Part shown: piece by piece, positions 49,770 to 57,000 of the stretch
Layout of the letters: each line of letters begins with the position of its first letter
Position numbering within the stretch: position 1 is the first letter of the stretch
Source: VBDM01 sp964430565
GTDB lineage: Bacteria > Pseudomonadota > Gammaproteobacteria > Burkholderiales > SG8-39
Assembly: GCA_964430565.1 (NCBI GenBank)
Contig: CAYSFD010000051.1
Location: 186,001-250,000 of the forward strand
DNA: 64,000 nucleotides
Reading direction: 5' to 3'
The notes under the pieces: model-generated
The model's database searches: none
Told to the model about the DNA's origin: nothing
Seen by the model: the letters and a program-made list of their open reading frames with translations, nothing else
Translations under genes and position numbers: made by a program

Positions 49770-51530
49770 ATGGAAGCGGTTCACACTGACGTAGCGATCA
49801 TCGGGGCGGGCGGCGCGGGTCTGCGCGCCGCCATCGCTCTCGCGGAAGCCGATCCGAAGCTTCGCATCGCGCTCGTCTCCAAGGTCTACCCGATGCGCAG
49901 TCACACCTGCGCGGCGGAAGGGGGCGCCGCGGGAGTCATAAAGCCCGACGACAGCCTCGACCATCATTTCAACGATACGGTCGGTGGCGGCGACTGGCTC
50001 TGCAACCAGGACGCCGTCGAGTACTTCATCCGCGAGGCGCCGAAGGAACTGATACAGCTTGAGCACTGGGGCTGTCCCTGGAGCCGCGAAGCCGACGGCT
50101 CGGTCGCGGTACGACCATTCGGTGGCATGATCAAACAGCGCACTTGGTTTGCCGCGGACAAGTCGGGCTTCCATATCCTGCATACCCTGTTCCAGACGTC
50201 TCTCAAGTATCCGTCGATTCAGCGGTTCGACGAGTACTACGTCAGCGAACTTCTCGTCGACGACGGCCGCTGTCGGGGCCTCGCCGCCATCGAAATGCGC
50301 AGCGGCCAGATGCAGTGCTTCGACGCACGCGCGGTGATCATCGCCGGCGGCGGTGCCGGGCGCATGTTCCCATTCACGACCAACGGCGCGATCAAGACGG
50401 GCGATGGCATGGCTATCGCTTACCGCGCTGGCGTGCCGTTGAAGGACATGGAGTTCGTGCAGTACCACCCGACGGGATTGCCGAGCACCGGCACGCTGCT
50501 CACCGAGGCCTGCCGCGGCGAGGGCGGCGTGCTGCTCAACAGGCATGGCCGGCGTTTTCTCCAAGATTACGGCATGGGGCCGGAAACGCCGCTCGGTAAG
50601 CTGGTGCTCAAGACGATGGAGCTCGGGCCGCGCGACCGCGTCAGCCAGGCGTTCTGGCAGGAGCAGAAGAAGGGCAACATGGTGTCGACGCAGTGGGGCG
50701 ACGCCATGCTGCTCGACCTGCGCCACCTGGGGGAGAAGAAGATCGACGAGCGCCTGCCGCTGGTGCGCGACATGTCGATCAGCTACATGGGCATCGACCC
50801 GGTGAAGGATCCGGTACCGGTGCGCCCGGTGGTGCACTATATGATGGGCGGCATCGACACCGACATCAAGGCGGCGACGACGCTGCCGGGGCTCTATGCT
50901 GCAGGCGAATGCGCCTGTGTGAGCATCAACGGCGCCAATCGTCTCGGCTCGAACTCGCTCACCGAACTGCTCGTGTTCGGGCGACGCGCGGCGCTCAGCG
51001 CGATCGAGTACCTGCAGTCCGGTGCGCGCCCGGCCGGCGAAGCCGCGCTGGCCGCCAAGGCAGGGGCGGCGCAGGCGCGCATCCGTGAGCTGATGCAAAG
51101 GAGCGGCGGCACGGAGACCGTCGTGGGACTGCGCAAGGAGATGATGAAGACGATGGAAGAGCATGCGGGCATTTACCGCAGCGGCGAAGGCCTCGTTGTG
51201 GCCTGCGCCAAGCTGGCCGAGTTGCGCAAGCGCTACAAGGCGCTCGAGCTGCACGATAAGACCAACGTGTACAACACCGATCTCTTGCAGGCCCTGGAGC
51301 TCGGCTCTATGCTCGATTGCGCAGAAGCCGTAGTGCAGAGCGCCCTGGCGCGAAAGGAATCTCGCGGCGCGCACCAGCGCCTCGACTTCGCCGAGCGCGA
51401 CGATAAGAACTTCCTGCGCCATTCGCTCGCCCGCCATCACCCGAGCGAGCCGCCGCGCATCGACTTTCGCGACGTGGTTATCACCAAGTCGCAGCCCGGC
51501 GTGCGCGATTATTCGGGGGGCCACGAATGA
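49770..51530 (+). CDS. frdA: Fumarate reductase flavoprotein subunit
   Basis: A 586-residue flavoprotein: FAD motif IIGAGGAGLRAA, H45 for covalent flavin (MRSHTCAAEGG), and the active-site blocks GDWLCNQD, EFVQYHPTGLPSTG, TEACRGEGG, VRPVVHYMMGGI and NRLGSNSLTELLVFGR. Its blocks follow E. coli FrdA more closely than SdhA (for example LWGCPWSR becomes HWGCPWSR, and RTWFAADKSGFHILHTLFQTSL), so I call a quinol:fumarate reductase. I chose ATG 49770; GTG 49746 would add eight residues. The perfect FNR box upstream supports anaerobic use. It overlaps frdB by 4 bases. Confidence 0.93.
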   Translation: MEAVHTDVAIIGAGGAGLRAAIALAEADPKLRIALVSKVYPMRSHTCAAEGGAAGVIKPDDSLDHHFNDTVGGGDWLCNQDAVEYFIREAPKELIQLEHWGCPWSREADGSVAVRPFGGMIKQRTWFAADKSGFHILHTLFQTSLKYPSIQRFDEYYVSELLVDDGRCRGLAAIEMRSGQMQCFDARAVIIAGGGAGRMFPFTTNGAIKTGDGMAIAYRAGVPLKDMEFVQYHPTGLPSTGTLLTEACRGEGGVLLNRHGRRFLQDYGMGPETPLGKLVLKTMELGPRDRVSQAFWQEQKKGNMVSTQWGDAMLLDLRHLGEKKIDERLPLVRDMSISYMGIDPVKDPVPVRPVVHYMMGGIDTDIKAATTLPGLYAAGECACVSINGANRLGSNSLTELLVFGRRAALSAIEYLQSGARPAGEAALAAKAGAAQARIRELMQRSGGTETVVGLRKEMMKTMEEHAGIYRSGEGLVVACAKLAELRKRYKALELHDKTNVYNTDLLQALELGSMLDCAEAVVQSALARKESRGAHQRLDFAERDDKNFLRHSLARHHPSEPPRIDFRDVVITKSQPGVRDYSGGHE

Positions 51531-52270
51531 GCGAGCGCCGGGTCGAGCTGGAGGTGCTGCGCTACAACCCGGAGGTGGACCGCGAGCCGCATTTCCAGCG
51601 CTACTCGGTCACCTGCCCGGAGGAATGGGTCGTTCTGGATGCGCTCAACCACGTCAAGGAAACCGTCGACCCCACACTCAGCTACCGCTGGTCCTGCCAC
51701 ATGGCGGTGTGCGGCAGCTGTGGCATGATGATTAACGGCGAGCCGAAGCTCGCCTGCAAGTCGTTCCTGCGCGATTACGAGGGGGTGGTCCGCGTCGAGC
51801 CGCTCGCGCACTTCCCGGTCGAGCGCGACCTGGTGACGGTGATCGACGATTTCATGGAAAAACTGAAGCGGGTGAAGCCTTACCTCATCCCGAAGCAGGA
51901 AAAGCCGGTCAGCGCGGGCGAGTACCTCCAGACGCCGGCGGAGCTAAAGAAATACAAGCAGTTCACGCTGTGCATCAATTGCATGCTGTGCTACGCCGCA
52001 TGCCCTGAGTACGGGCTAATCCCAAAATTCATCGGCCCGGCGGCAATCTCGCTCGCACACCGCTACAACCAGGATTCGCGCGACGGCGGCCGCGACCAGC
52101 GCCAGGAAGAGATCGCCGCCACCGAGGGCGTATGGGAATGCTCTTTCACCGGCGCCTGCTCCGAAGTCTGTCCCGAGCACGTCGATCCGGCAGCGGCGCT
52201 GCAGCAGGTGAAGATTAGGAGCACGGTGGACTGGTACAAGGAGCACCTGATGCCATGGCTGAAGAAGTGA
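51527..52270 (+). CDS. frdB: Fumarate reductase iron-sulfur subunit
   Basis: A 247-residue protein with ligands for three clusters: [2Fe-2S] C57, C62, C65 and C77; [4Fe-4S] C149, C152, C155 and, for the next cluster, C159; [3Fe-4S] C205 and C211, with C215 returning to the [4Fe-4S] site. It passes electrons from the membrane quinol to the flavin of FrdA. The ATG overlaps the frdA stop and its own end overlaps the frdC start by 16 bases, a tightly coupled operon. Confidence 0.94.
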   Translation: MSERRVELEVLRYNPEVDREPHFQRYSVTCPEEWVVLDALNHVKETVDPTLSYRWSCHMAVCGSCGMMINGEPKLACKSFLRDYEGVVRVEPLAHFPVERDLVTVIDDFMEKLKRVKPYLIPKQEKPVSAGEYLQTPAELKKYKQFTLCINCMLCYAACPEYGLIPKFIGPAAISLAHRYNQDSRDGGRDQRQEEIAATEGVWECSFTGACSEVCPEHVDPAAALQQVKIRSTVDWYKEHLMPWLKK

Positions 52271-52656
52271 ACCGCAAGCCGTACGTCCGCGGGGAGACGT
52301 GGCGCTGGATCTTCCGGCACCCGCGCTACTTGCGCTACATGGCCCGCGAGTGCAGCTGCCTGTTCATCGGCGGCTATACGCTGCTGCTGGTTGCCGGGCT
52401 GAAGAGCCTGTCGGAAGGCCGCGCGGCCTACGAAGCGTTCATCGCAGGCCTCAGGAGCCCGGGGAGCATCGTGTTTCACCTGGTCGCGCTCGGCTTCGCG
52501 ATGTACCACAGCGCCACCTGGTTCAACCTGACGCCGAAGGCGCTGCCGGTGCAGGTCGGGGAAGCGTTCGTGCCGGACAGCGTGATCTCCGGCGCTCATT
52601 ACAGCGCGTGGGCGGTTTTGTCGCTTGCCGTCCTCTATCTCGCGGGAGTGTTCTGA
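52255..52656 (+). CDS. frdC: Fumarate reductase membrane anchor subunit C
   Basis: A 133-residue protein with three membrane segments. RKPYVRGETWRWIFRHPRYLRYMARE is close in pattern to the E. coli FrdC N-terminus (RKPYVR... FYRFYMLRE), which includes the quinol-site Glu. HSATWFNLTPKALPV matches the loop before the last segment. The split into FrdC and FrdD without haem-ligand histidine pairs fits the type D anchor of enterobacterial enzymes. Confidence 0.9.
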   Translation: MAEEVNRKPYVRGETWRWIFRHPRYLRYMARECSCLFIGGYTLLLVAGLKSLSEGRAAYEAFIAGLRSPGSIVFHLVALGFAMYHSATWFNLTPKALPVQVGEAFVPDSVISGAHYSAWAVLSLAVLYLAGVF

Positions 52657-52658
52657 TC

Positions 52659-53000
52659 ATGGCGAAATCGAACAAGCCGATCGTGTGGGGGCCTTTTGCC
52701 GCGGGCGGGACACTCACCGCGTTTCTGACACCAGTCCTGATTCTGGTGACTCTGCTCGCGGCGCTAGGCCATCCGCCGGAGCTGCTCGCGTACGAGCGGC
52801 TGCGCGCTTTTGCCGGGCACGGGATCGTCAAGCTCGTCATCGTCGGGGTCGTGTTCCTGTCGCTTTGGAGCACGGCCCACCGCCTGCGCATCACCTGTTA
52901 TGACCTGGGCATTCGCGCCGATACGCTCGTGGCTGCCCTCCTCTATGTTGCGGCGCTCATGGGAACCATAGCATCCGCGGTTTTCCTAATGCGGCTGTAG
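52659..53000 (+). CDS. frdD: Fumarate reductase membrane anchor subunit D
   Basis: A 113-residue protein with three membrane segments, starting two bases after frdC. KPIVWGPFAAGGTLTAFLTPV and LLAYERLRAFAGHGIVKL align by eye with E. coli FrdD (PVFWGLFGAGG and LSYERVLAFAQSFIGRV), and LWSTAHRLRITCYDLGI matches its HRMHHAMHDLKI. It completes a type D quinol:fumarate reductase. The frame stays open upstream within frdC, but the FrdD pattern begins at ATG 52659. Confidence 0.9.
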   Translation: MAKSNKPIVWGPFAAGGTLTAFLTPVLILVTLLAALGHPPELLAYERLRAFAGHGIVKLVIVGVVFLSLWSTAHRLRITCYDLGIRADTLVAALLYVAALMGTIASAVFLMRL

Positions 53001-53074
53001 ACAATTGACAAGATGTCTCGGATGCCTAAACTTGAACTTAACCGGCGTCCCCATTGCGGGGGAGGTTGCCGGGT

Positions 53075-53836
53075 ATGAATCCGCCACCCATTGCCACACG
53101 CGAGATCGCGCGCGAAGATCAATTCAACATCGTCTGGACGGAAGAGCTAAACGAAGTGTTCGCCGACGTCGCACCTTACTACGACCGGGCGAACTACGTG
53201 GCGAGTCTCGGTCTTTGGGGCTGGTTCCTGCGTAGATTCATGGCGACGGTGGACATTCGGCCGCGAGAGCGCGTGCTCGACGTATGCGCGGGCACCAACG
53301 CTATCGGCATTGCGCTCCTAGAACGCGAGCCGACGCTCGAGGTGCACGCTATCGACCGCAGCGCGGAGATGCAGGAGGTCGGGCGGCGGCGCGCCGCGAC
53401 GCGCGGCTTGCACATTCACAGCGTGATAGACGACGTGCATATACTCCCGTTCCCGGATAACCATTTCGACGTGGTCACGCTCCAGTTCGCCTCGCGACAC
53501 CTCCGCGTCAGGCGCGTCTTCGCCGAGATCTACCGCGTGCTCAAGCCCGGCGGCCGCTTCCACCACTCCGACATGCTGCGGCCGGGGGATCGAAGGGTCG
53601 AAATCCTCTACTACGCCTATTTGCGCTTCTGCCTCTGGTTCACGGGATTCGTTTTCCGCAGCGGACAGACGGCACTGAACTGCAAGAAGTACTTCATCAA
53701 CGCCCTGCAGATGTTCTACTCGGCCGAGGAGCTCTGCGACGTGCTGGAGGAGCTGGGCTTCCGGGACGTCACGTCGAAGACCATCTTCGCCGGCATGCTC
53801 GGCTTTCACCGCGCGGTCAAGCGGGCTCCGGGCTGA
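53075..53836 (+). CDS. UbiE/MenG-like methyltransferase linked to fumarate reductase
   Basis: A 253-residue class I methyltransferase. VFADVAPYYDRANYVASLGL matches the UbiE N-terminal pattern. The SAM site is VLDVCAGTNAIG (67-78), where GTN replaces the usual GTGD, followed by D94, LPFPDNHFDVV (124-134) and RVLKPGGRF (154-162). A GGAGG site lies 9 bases ahead of ATG 53075. TTGACA at 53005-53010 with TAAACT 16 bases on could be its own promoter. It probably modifies a quinone, for example methylating demethylmenaquinone. It lacks the Val-Tyr motif that I associate with the rhodoquinone enzyme RquA, so I do not call it RquA. Confidence 0.7.
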   Translation: MNPPPIATREIAREDQFNIVWTEELNEVFADVAPYYDRANYVASLGLWGWFLRRFMATVDIRPRERVLDVCAGTNAIGIALLEREPTLEVHAIDRSAEMQEVGRRRAATRGLHIHSVIDDVHILPFPDNHFDVVTLQFASRHLRVRRVFAEIYRVLKPGGRFHHSDMLRPGDRRVEILYYAYLRFCLWFTGFVFRSGQTALNCKKYFINALQMFYSAEELCDVLEELGFRDVTSKTIFAGMLGFHRAVKRAPG

Positions 53837-53906
53837 AGCGCATCCGGGGTGCGAAATTTCGCGAGCGGCAAAGAGGCACGAGCACGTGCGCGCCGCTGTT
53901 TCCGGT

Positions 53907-53936
53907 TTGACCGTATCCGTCTGATGGCAGTAAAAT
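53907..53936 (+). promoter_or_regulatory. Putative sigma-70 promoter for nuoB and downstream genes
   Basis: TTGACC (53907-53912) and TAAAAT (53931-53936) are 18 bases apart, within the 231-base gap after the methyltransferase gene. The leader to nuoB would be about 125 bases. It would allow expression of nuoB-L when the frd promoter is off. Nothing else in the gap is supported as a gene. Confidence 0.5.
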
Positions 53937-54067
53937 TTGACGGCGTCGAAGCGGGTCCTAAGACGCACACTTTTGCGGTCCGGTGTGAAAATCGAATCGG
54001 GCTGGTCTTTATTTTTTGCGCGCGTAAACAGGTTCCCACCGATGGGTGAGGCTGAAGAAGGTGAGCC

Positions 54068-54544
54068 ATGAGCATTGAAGGCGTCCTGCAGGAGGGTTTT
54101 GTCACCACCACGGCGGACAAGCTGATCAACTGGACGCGCACCGGGTCGCTTTGGCCGATGACGTTCGGTCTCGCATGCTGTGCGATCGAGATGATGCACG
54201 CCGGCGCGTCGCGCTACGACCTTGACCGTTTTGGCATCGTGTTCCGTCCGAGTCCGCGCCAGGCCGATGTGATGATCGTCGCGGGCACCTTGTGCAACAA
54301 GATGGCGCCGGCTCTCAGGAAGGTGTACGACCAGATGGCCGAGCCGCGCTGGGTGATTTCGATGGGTTCGTGCGCAAACGGCGGCGGCTACTATCACTAT
54401 TCCTACTCGGTGGTGCGCGGGTGCGATCGCATCGTGCCGGTTGACGTGTACGTGCCGGGCTGTCCGCCGACGGCCGAGGCGCTGCTCTACGGCCTGATCC
54501 AGCTGCAGAACAAGATCAAGCGAACCAACACAATCGCGAGATGA
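54068..54544 (+). CDS. nuoB: NADH-quinone oxidoreductase subunit B
   Basis: A 158-residue subunit that holds the terminal cluster N2. The ligands are C37 and C38 (LACCAIEMM), C102 (GSCANGG) and C132 (PGCPPT). The quinone-site region VIVPVDVYVPG is normal. ATG 54068 gives the family start SIEGVLQEGFVTTTADKLIN. Its stop overlaps the nuoC start. Confidence 0.96.
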   Translation: MSIEGVLQEGFVTTTADKLINWTRTGSLWPMTFGLACCAIEMMHAGASRYDLDRFGIVFRPSPRQADVMIVAGTLCNKMAPALRKVYDQMAEPRWVISMGSCANGGGYYHYSYSVVRGCDRIVPVDVYVPGCPPTAEALLYGLIQLQNKIKRTNTIAR

Positions 54545-55143
54545 CCCCCAAGTTGCAGCGCCTGCACGACGCGCTTCGGCGCATCCTCGGCGCCAGGATC
54601 ACGAAGCTTTCCGAGCGGCTTGGCGAGATGACGCTCGAAGTCGGGGCCGCCGATTACGTCGAAGCGGCGCGAGCCCTGCGCGATCACCCGGATCTCAGGT
54701 TCGAGCAGTTGCTGGATCTCTGCGGCGTGGATTATTCCACTTACAAGGACCGGCCCTGGGAAGGCGAGCGCTTTGCCGTGGTGTCGCAGCTGCTTTCGGT
54801 CGCGCACAACTGGCGCTTGCGCCTGCGCGTGTTCTGCGCGGACGAGAGCTTCCCCGTGCTCGATTCGCTGATCGAAGTCTGGCCGAGCGTGAACTGGTAC
54901 GAGCGCGAGGCGTTCGACCTCTTCGGGATCATGTTCAGCGGCCATCCGGACCTGCGGCGAATTCTCACCGACTACGGATTCGTCGGGCACCCGTTTCGCA
55001 AGGATTTTCCGATCTCGGGCCACGTCGAGATGCGCTACGACCCCGAGCAGAAGCGCGTCGTCTATCAGCCCGTGACCATCGAGCCGCGCCAGATCGTCCC
55101 GCGCATCGTACGCGAAGAGAAGTATGGCGAGGGGCGCGGCTAG
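54541..55143 (+). CDS. nuoC: NADH-quinone oxidoreductase subunit C
   Basis: A 200-residue 30-kDa subunit of the peripheral arm. The signature WYEREAFDLFGIMFSGHPDLRRILTDYGF is complete, followed by GHPFRKDFPISGHVEMRYD. It overlaps nuoB by 4 bases. In most genomes nuoD starts at or next to its stop; here a diverged copy of the nuoD start sits exactly there (55143) but leads only to a short dead-end frame. Confidence 0.96.
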   Translation: MTPKLQRLHDALRRILGARITKLSERLGEMTLEVGAADYVEAARALRDHPDLRFEQLLDLCGVDYSTYKDRPWEGERFAVVSQLLSVAHNWRLRLRVFCADESFPVLDSLIEVWPSVNWYEREAFDLFGIMFSGHPDLRRILTDYGFVGHPFRKDFPISGHVEMRYDPEQKRVVYQPVTIEPRQIVPRIVREEKYGEGRG

Positions 55144-55268
55144 TGGCCGAGATCCGCAATTGCACCATCGACTCTAGCTCCAGCCGCGCGACGGAGCCGC
55201 GCTTGACTTTCGGGGCAACGCGAAAGGCAGCCCGCGCTGAAATGGATCGTTCCGTTTCGGAGTTTTAG
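55143..55268 (+). pseudogene. Dead-end duplicate of the nuoD start
   Basis: GTG 55143 overlaps the nuoC stop, exactly where nuoD normally begins. The first ten codons read VAEIRNCTID, against VPEIRNYTIN at the true nuoD start (55270). By nucleotide the two 30-base stretches agree at 21 positions. The frame then diverges completely and ends at TAG 55266-55268. Confidence 0.55.
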
Positions 55269-55269
55269 C

Positions 55270-56523
55270 GTGCCTGAAATCCGAAACTACACGATCAATT
55301 TTGGCCCGCAGCACCCGGCGGCGCACGGCGTGCTGCGCTTGGTGCTCGAGATGGACGGGGAGGTGGTGCAGCGCGCCGACCCGCACATCGGCCTGCTGCA
55401 CCGCGCCACCGAGAAGCTCGCCGAGCAGCGCACCTGGATCCAGTCGCTGCCGTACATGGACCGGCTCGACTACATCTCGATGATGTGCAGCGAGCACGCC
55501 TATGTCATGGCGATGGAGAAGCTGCTCGGCATCTAGGTGCCGATCCGCGCGCAATACATCCGCGTCATGTTCGACGAGATCAGGCGGATCCTCAGTCACA
55601 CCTTCGGGCTGGGCGCGCTCGGGCTCGATGTCGGTGCGATGACCGTGTTCCTGTATTGCTTCCGCGAGCGCGAGGATCTGCTCGACTGCTACGAGGCGGT
55701 TTCCGGCGCGCGCATGCACGCGGCGTACTACCGGCCAGGCGGTGTCTATCGCGATCTTCCGGACTCGATGCCGCAGCACCTGGCGCAGCGCTCGCGCAAT
55801 GCGCGGGAGCTCGCCGAAATGAACGCGAACCGGCAGGGCTCGCTGCTCGACTTTATCGAGGACTTTACCGAGCGCTTCCCGAAGTGCGTCGATGACTACG
55901 AGACGCTCCTCACGGAGAACAGGATCTTTAAGCAGCGCACCGTCGGCATTGGCGTGGTGTCGCCCGAGCGCGCGCTTGCTCTCGGATTTACCGGACCGAT
56001 GCTGCGCGGCTCAGGTGTCGAATGGGACTTGCGCAAGAAGCAGCCCTATGAGGTGTACGACCGAATGGAATTCGACATCCCGGTCGGCACGAACGGCGAT
56101 ACCTACGATCGCTACCTGGTGCGTATCGAGGAAATGCGGCAATCAAACCGCATTGTCAGACAGTGCATCGACTGGCTGCGCAAGAACCCGGGGCCGGTGA
56201 TCACCGACAACCACAAAGTGGCGCCGCCCTCGAGAGTGGAGATGAAGAGCGACATGGAAGAATTGATCCATCACTTCAAGCTTTTCACCGAGGGGATCCA
56301 CGTTCCGGAGGGCGAGGCCTACGCCGCCGTGGAGCACCCAAAGGGCGAGTTCGGCGTCTATTTCGTTTCCGACGGCGCGAACATGCCGTACCGCATGAAG
56401 CTGCGCTCGCCCGCGTTCGCGCATCTCTCGGCGGCGGACGAGATGATGCGGGGGCACATGCTTGCCGACGCGGTGGCGATCATCAGCACGCTGGACATTG
56501 TATTCGGGGATATTGACCGCTGA
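55270..56523 (+). CDS. nuoD: NADH-quinone oxidoreductase subunit D, interrupted by an in-frame stop
   Basis: The 49-kDa subunit lining the quinone chamber, 417 codons plus stop. It starts GTG 55270 (PEIRNYTINFGPQHPAAHG) with the quinone-site His region and LDYISMM intact. Codon 89 (55534-55536) is TAG where the family has Glu (LLGI-E-VPIRAQY); one base change GAG to TAG explains it. The frame goes on normally to 56523. GTG directly follows the stop and could restart translation. Downstream, SHTFGLGALGLDVGAM departs from the usual NHL.WLGAHALDVGAM. Either the gene is broken, translated in two parts, or the base is an assembly error. Confidence 0.85.
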
Positions 56524-56996
56524 TGCTGACCGCGGACTCTCTTGCAAAAATCGACGAGGCGGTCGCGAAGTATCCTGCGGACCAGAAACAGTCCGCGGTG
56601 ATGGCGGCGCTCACCGTCGCCCAGGACGAGAAGGGCCACCTATCGACGCAGGTCATGGATTTCGTGGCCGGCCACCTCGGCATGCCGCCGATCGCTGTAT
56701 ATGAAGTGGCGACGTTCTATGCGATGTACGACGTGCGGCCGGTCGGAAAGCACAAGCTGTGCATCTGCACCAACCTGCCGTGCGCGCTTTCGGGGGCCGC
56801 GGATGCCGCCGAGCATCTGAAGAAAACGCTCGGCATCGACTGGAACGAAACGACCGCCGACGGACGCTTTACGCTGAAGGAGGGGGAGTGCTTCGGCGCC
56901 TGCGGCGACGCCCCGGTGATGCTGCATAACAACAAAACCATGCTGTCCTTCATGACGCCGGAAAAACTCGACCGGTGGTTGGCGGAAGCGAAATAG
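56523..56996 (+). CDS. nuoE: NADH-quinone oxidoreductase subunit E
   Basis: A 157-residue 24-kDa subunit carrying the N1a [2Fe-2S] cluster: first cysteines in CICTNLPCALSG and the second pair in GECFGACGDAPV. The ATG shares a base with the nuoD stop. With NuoF and NuoG it makes the NADH-oxidising module. Confidence 0.95.
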   Translation: MLTADSLAKIDEAVAKYPADQKQSAVMAALTVAQDEKGHLSTQVMDFVAGHLGMPPIAVYEVATFYAMYDVRPVGKHKLCICTNLPCALSGAADAAEHLKKTLGIDWNETTADGRFTLKEGECFGACGDAPVMLHNNKTMLSFMTPEKLDRWLAEAK

Positions 56997-57000
56997 TCCA

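Noticed and set aside
49752..51524. 590-codon minus-strand open frame opposite frdA
   Set aside because: An artefact of codon bias in frdA; no motifs and no ribosome site.
49770..53000. Succinate dehydrogenase sdhABCD
   Set aside because: FrdA, FrdC and FrdD follow the E. coli fumarate reductase pattern; the anchors lack haem-ligand histidines typical of Sdh, and the FNR box fits fumarate reductase.
53075..53836. RquA, the rhodoquinone synthesis enzyme
   Set aside because: The location beside fumarate reductase fits well, but the SAM site reads VLDVCAGTNA, while RquA proteins as I know them carry a Val-Tyr motif there. The N-terminus is UbiE-like. A distant relation is not excluded.
53849..54049. 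Small gene between the methyltransferase and nuoB
   Set aside because: The 66-codon frame has no ribosome site or recognisable pattern and overlaps a good promoter.
55537..56523. A separate gene after the nuoD stop
   Set aside because: It continues NuoD in the same frame with no gap in the family alignment, so I treat it as part of nuoD, although restart at GTG 55537 is possible.
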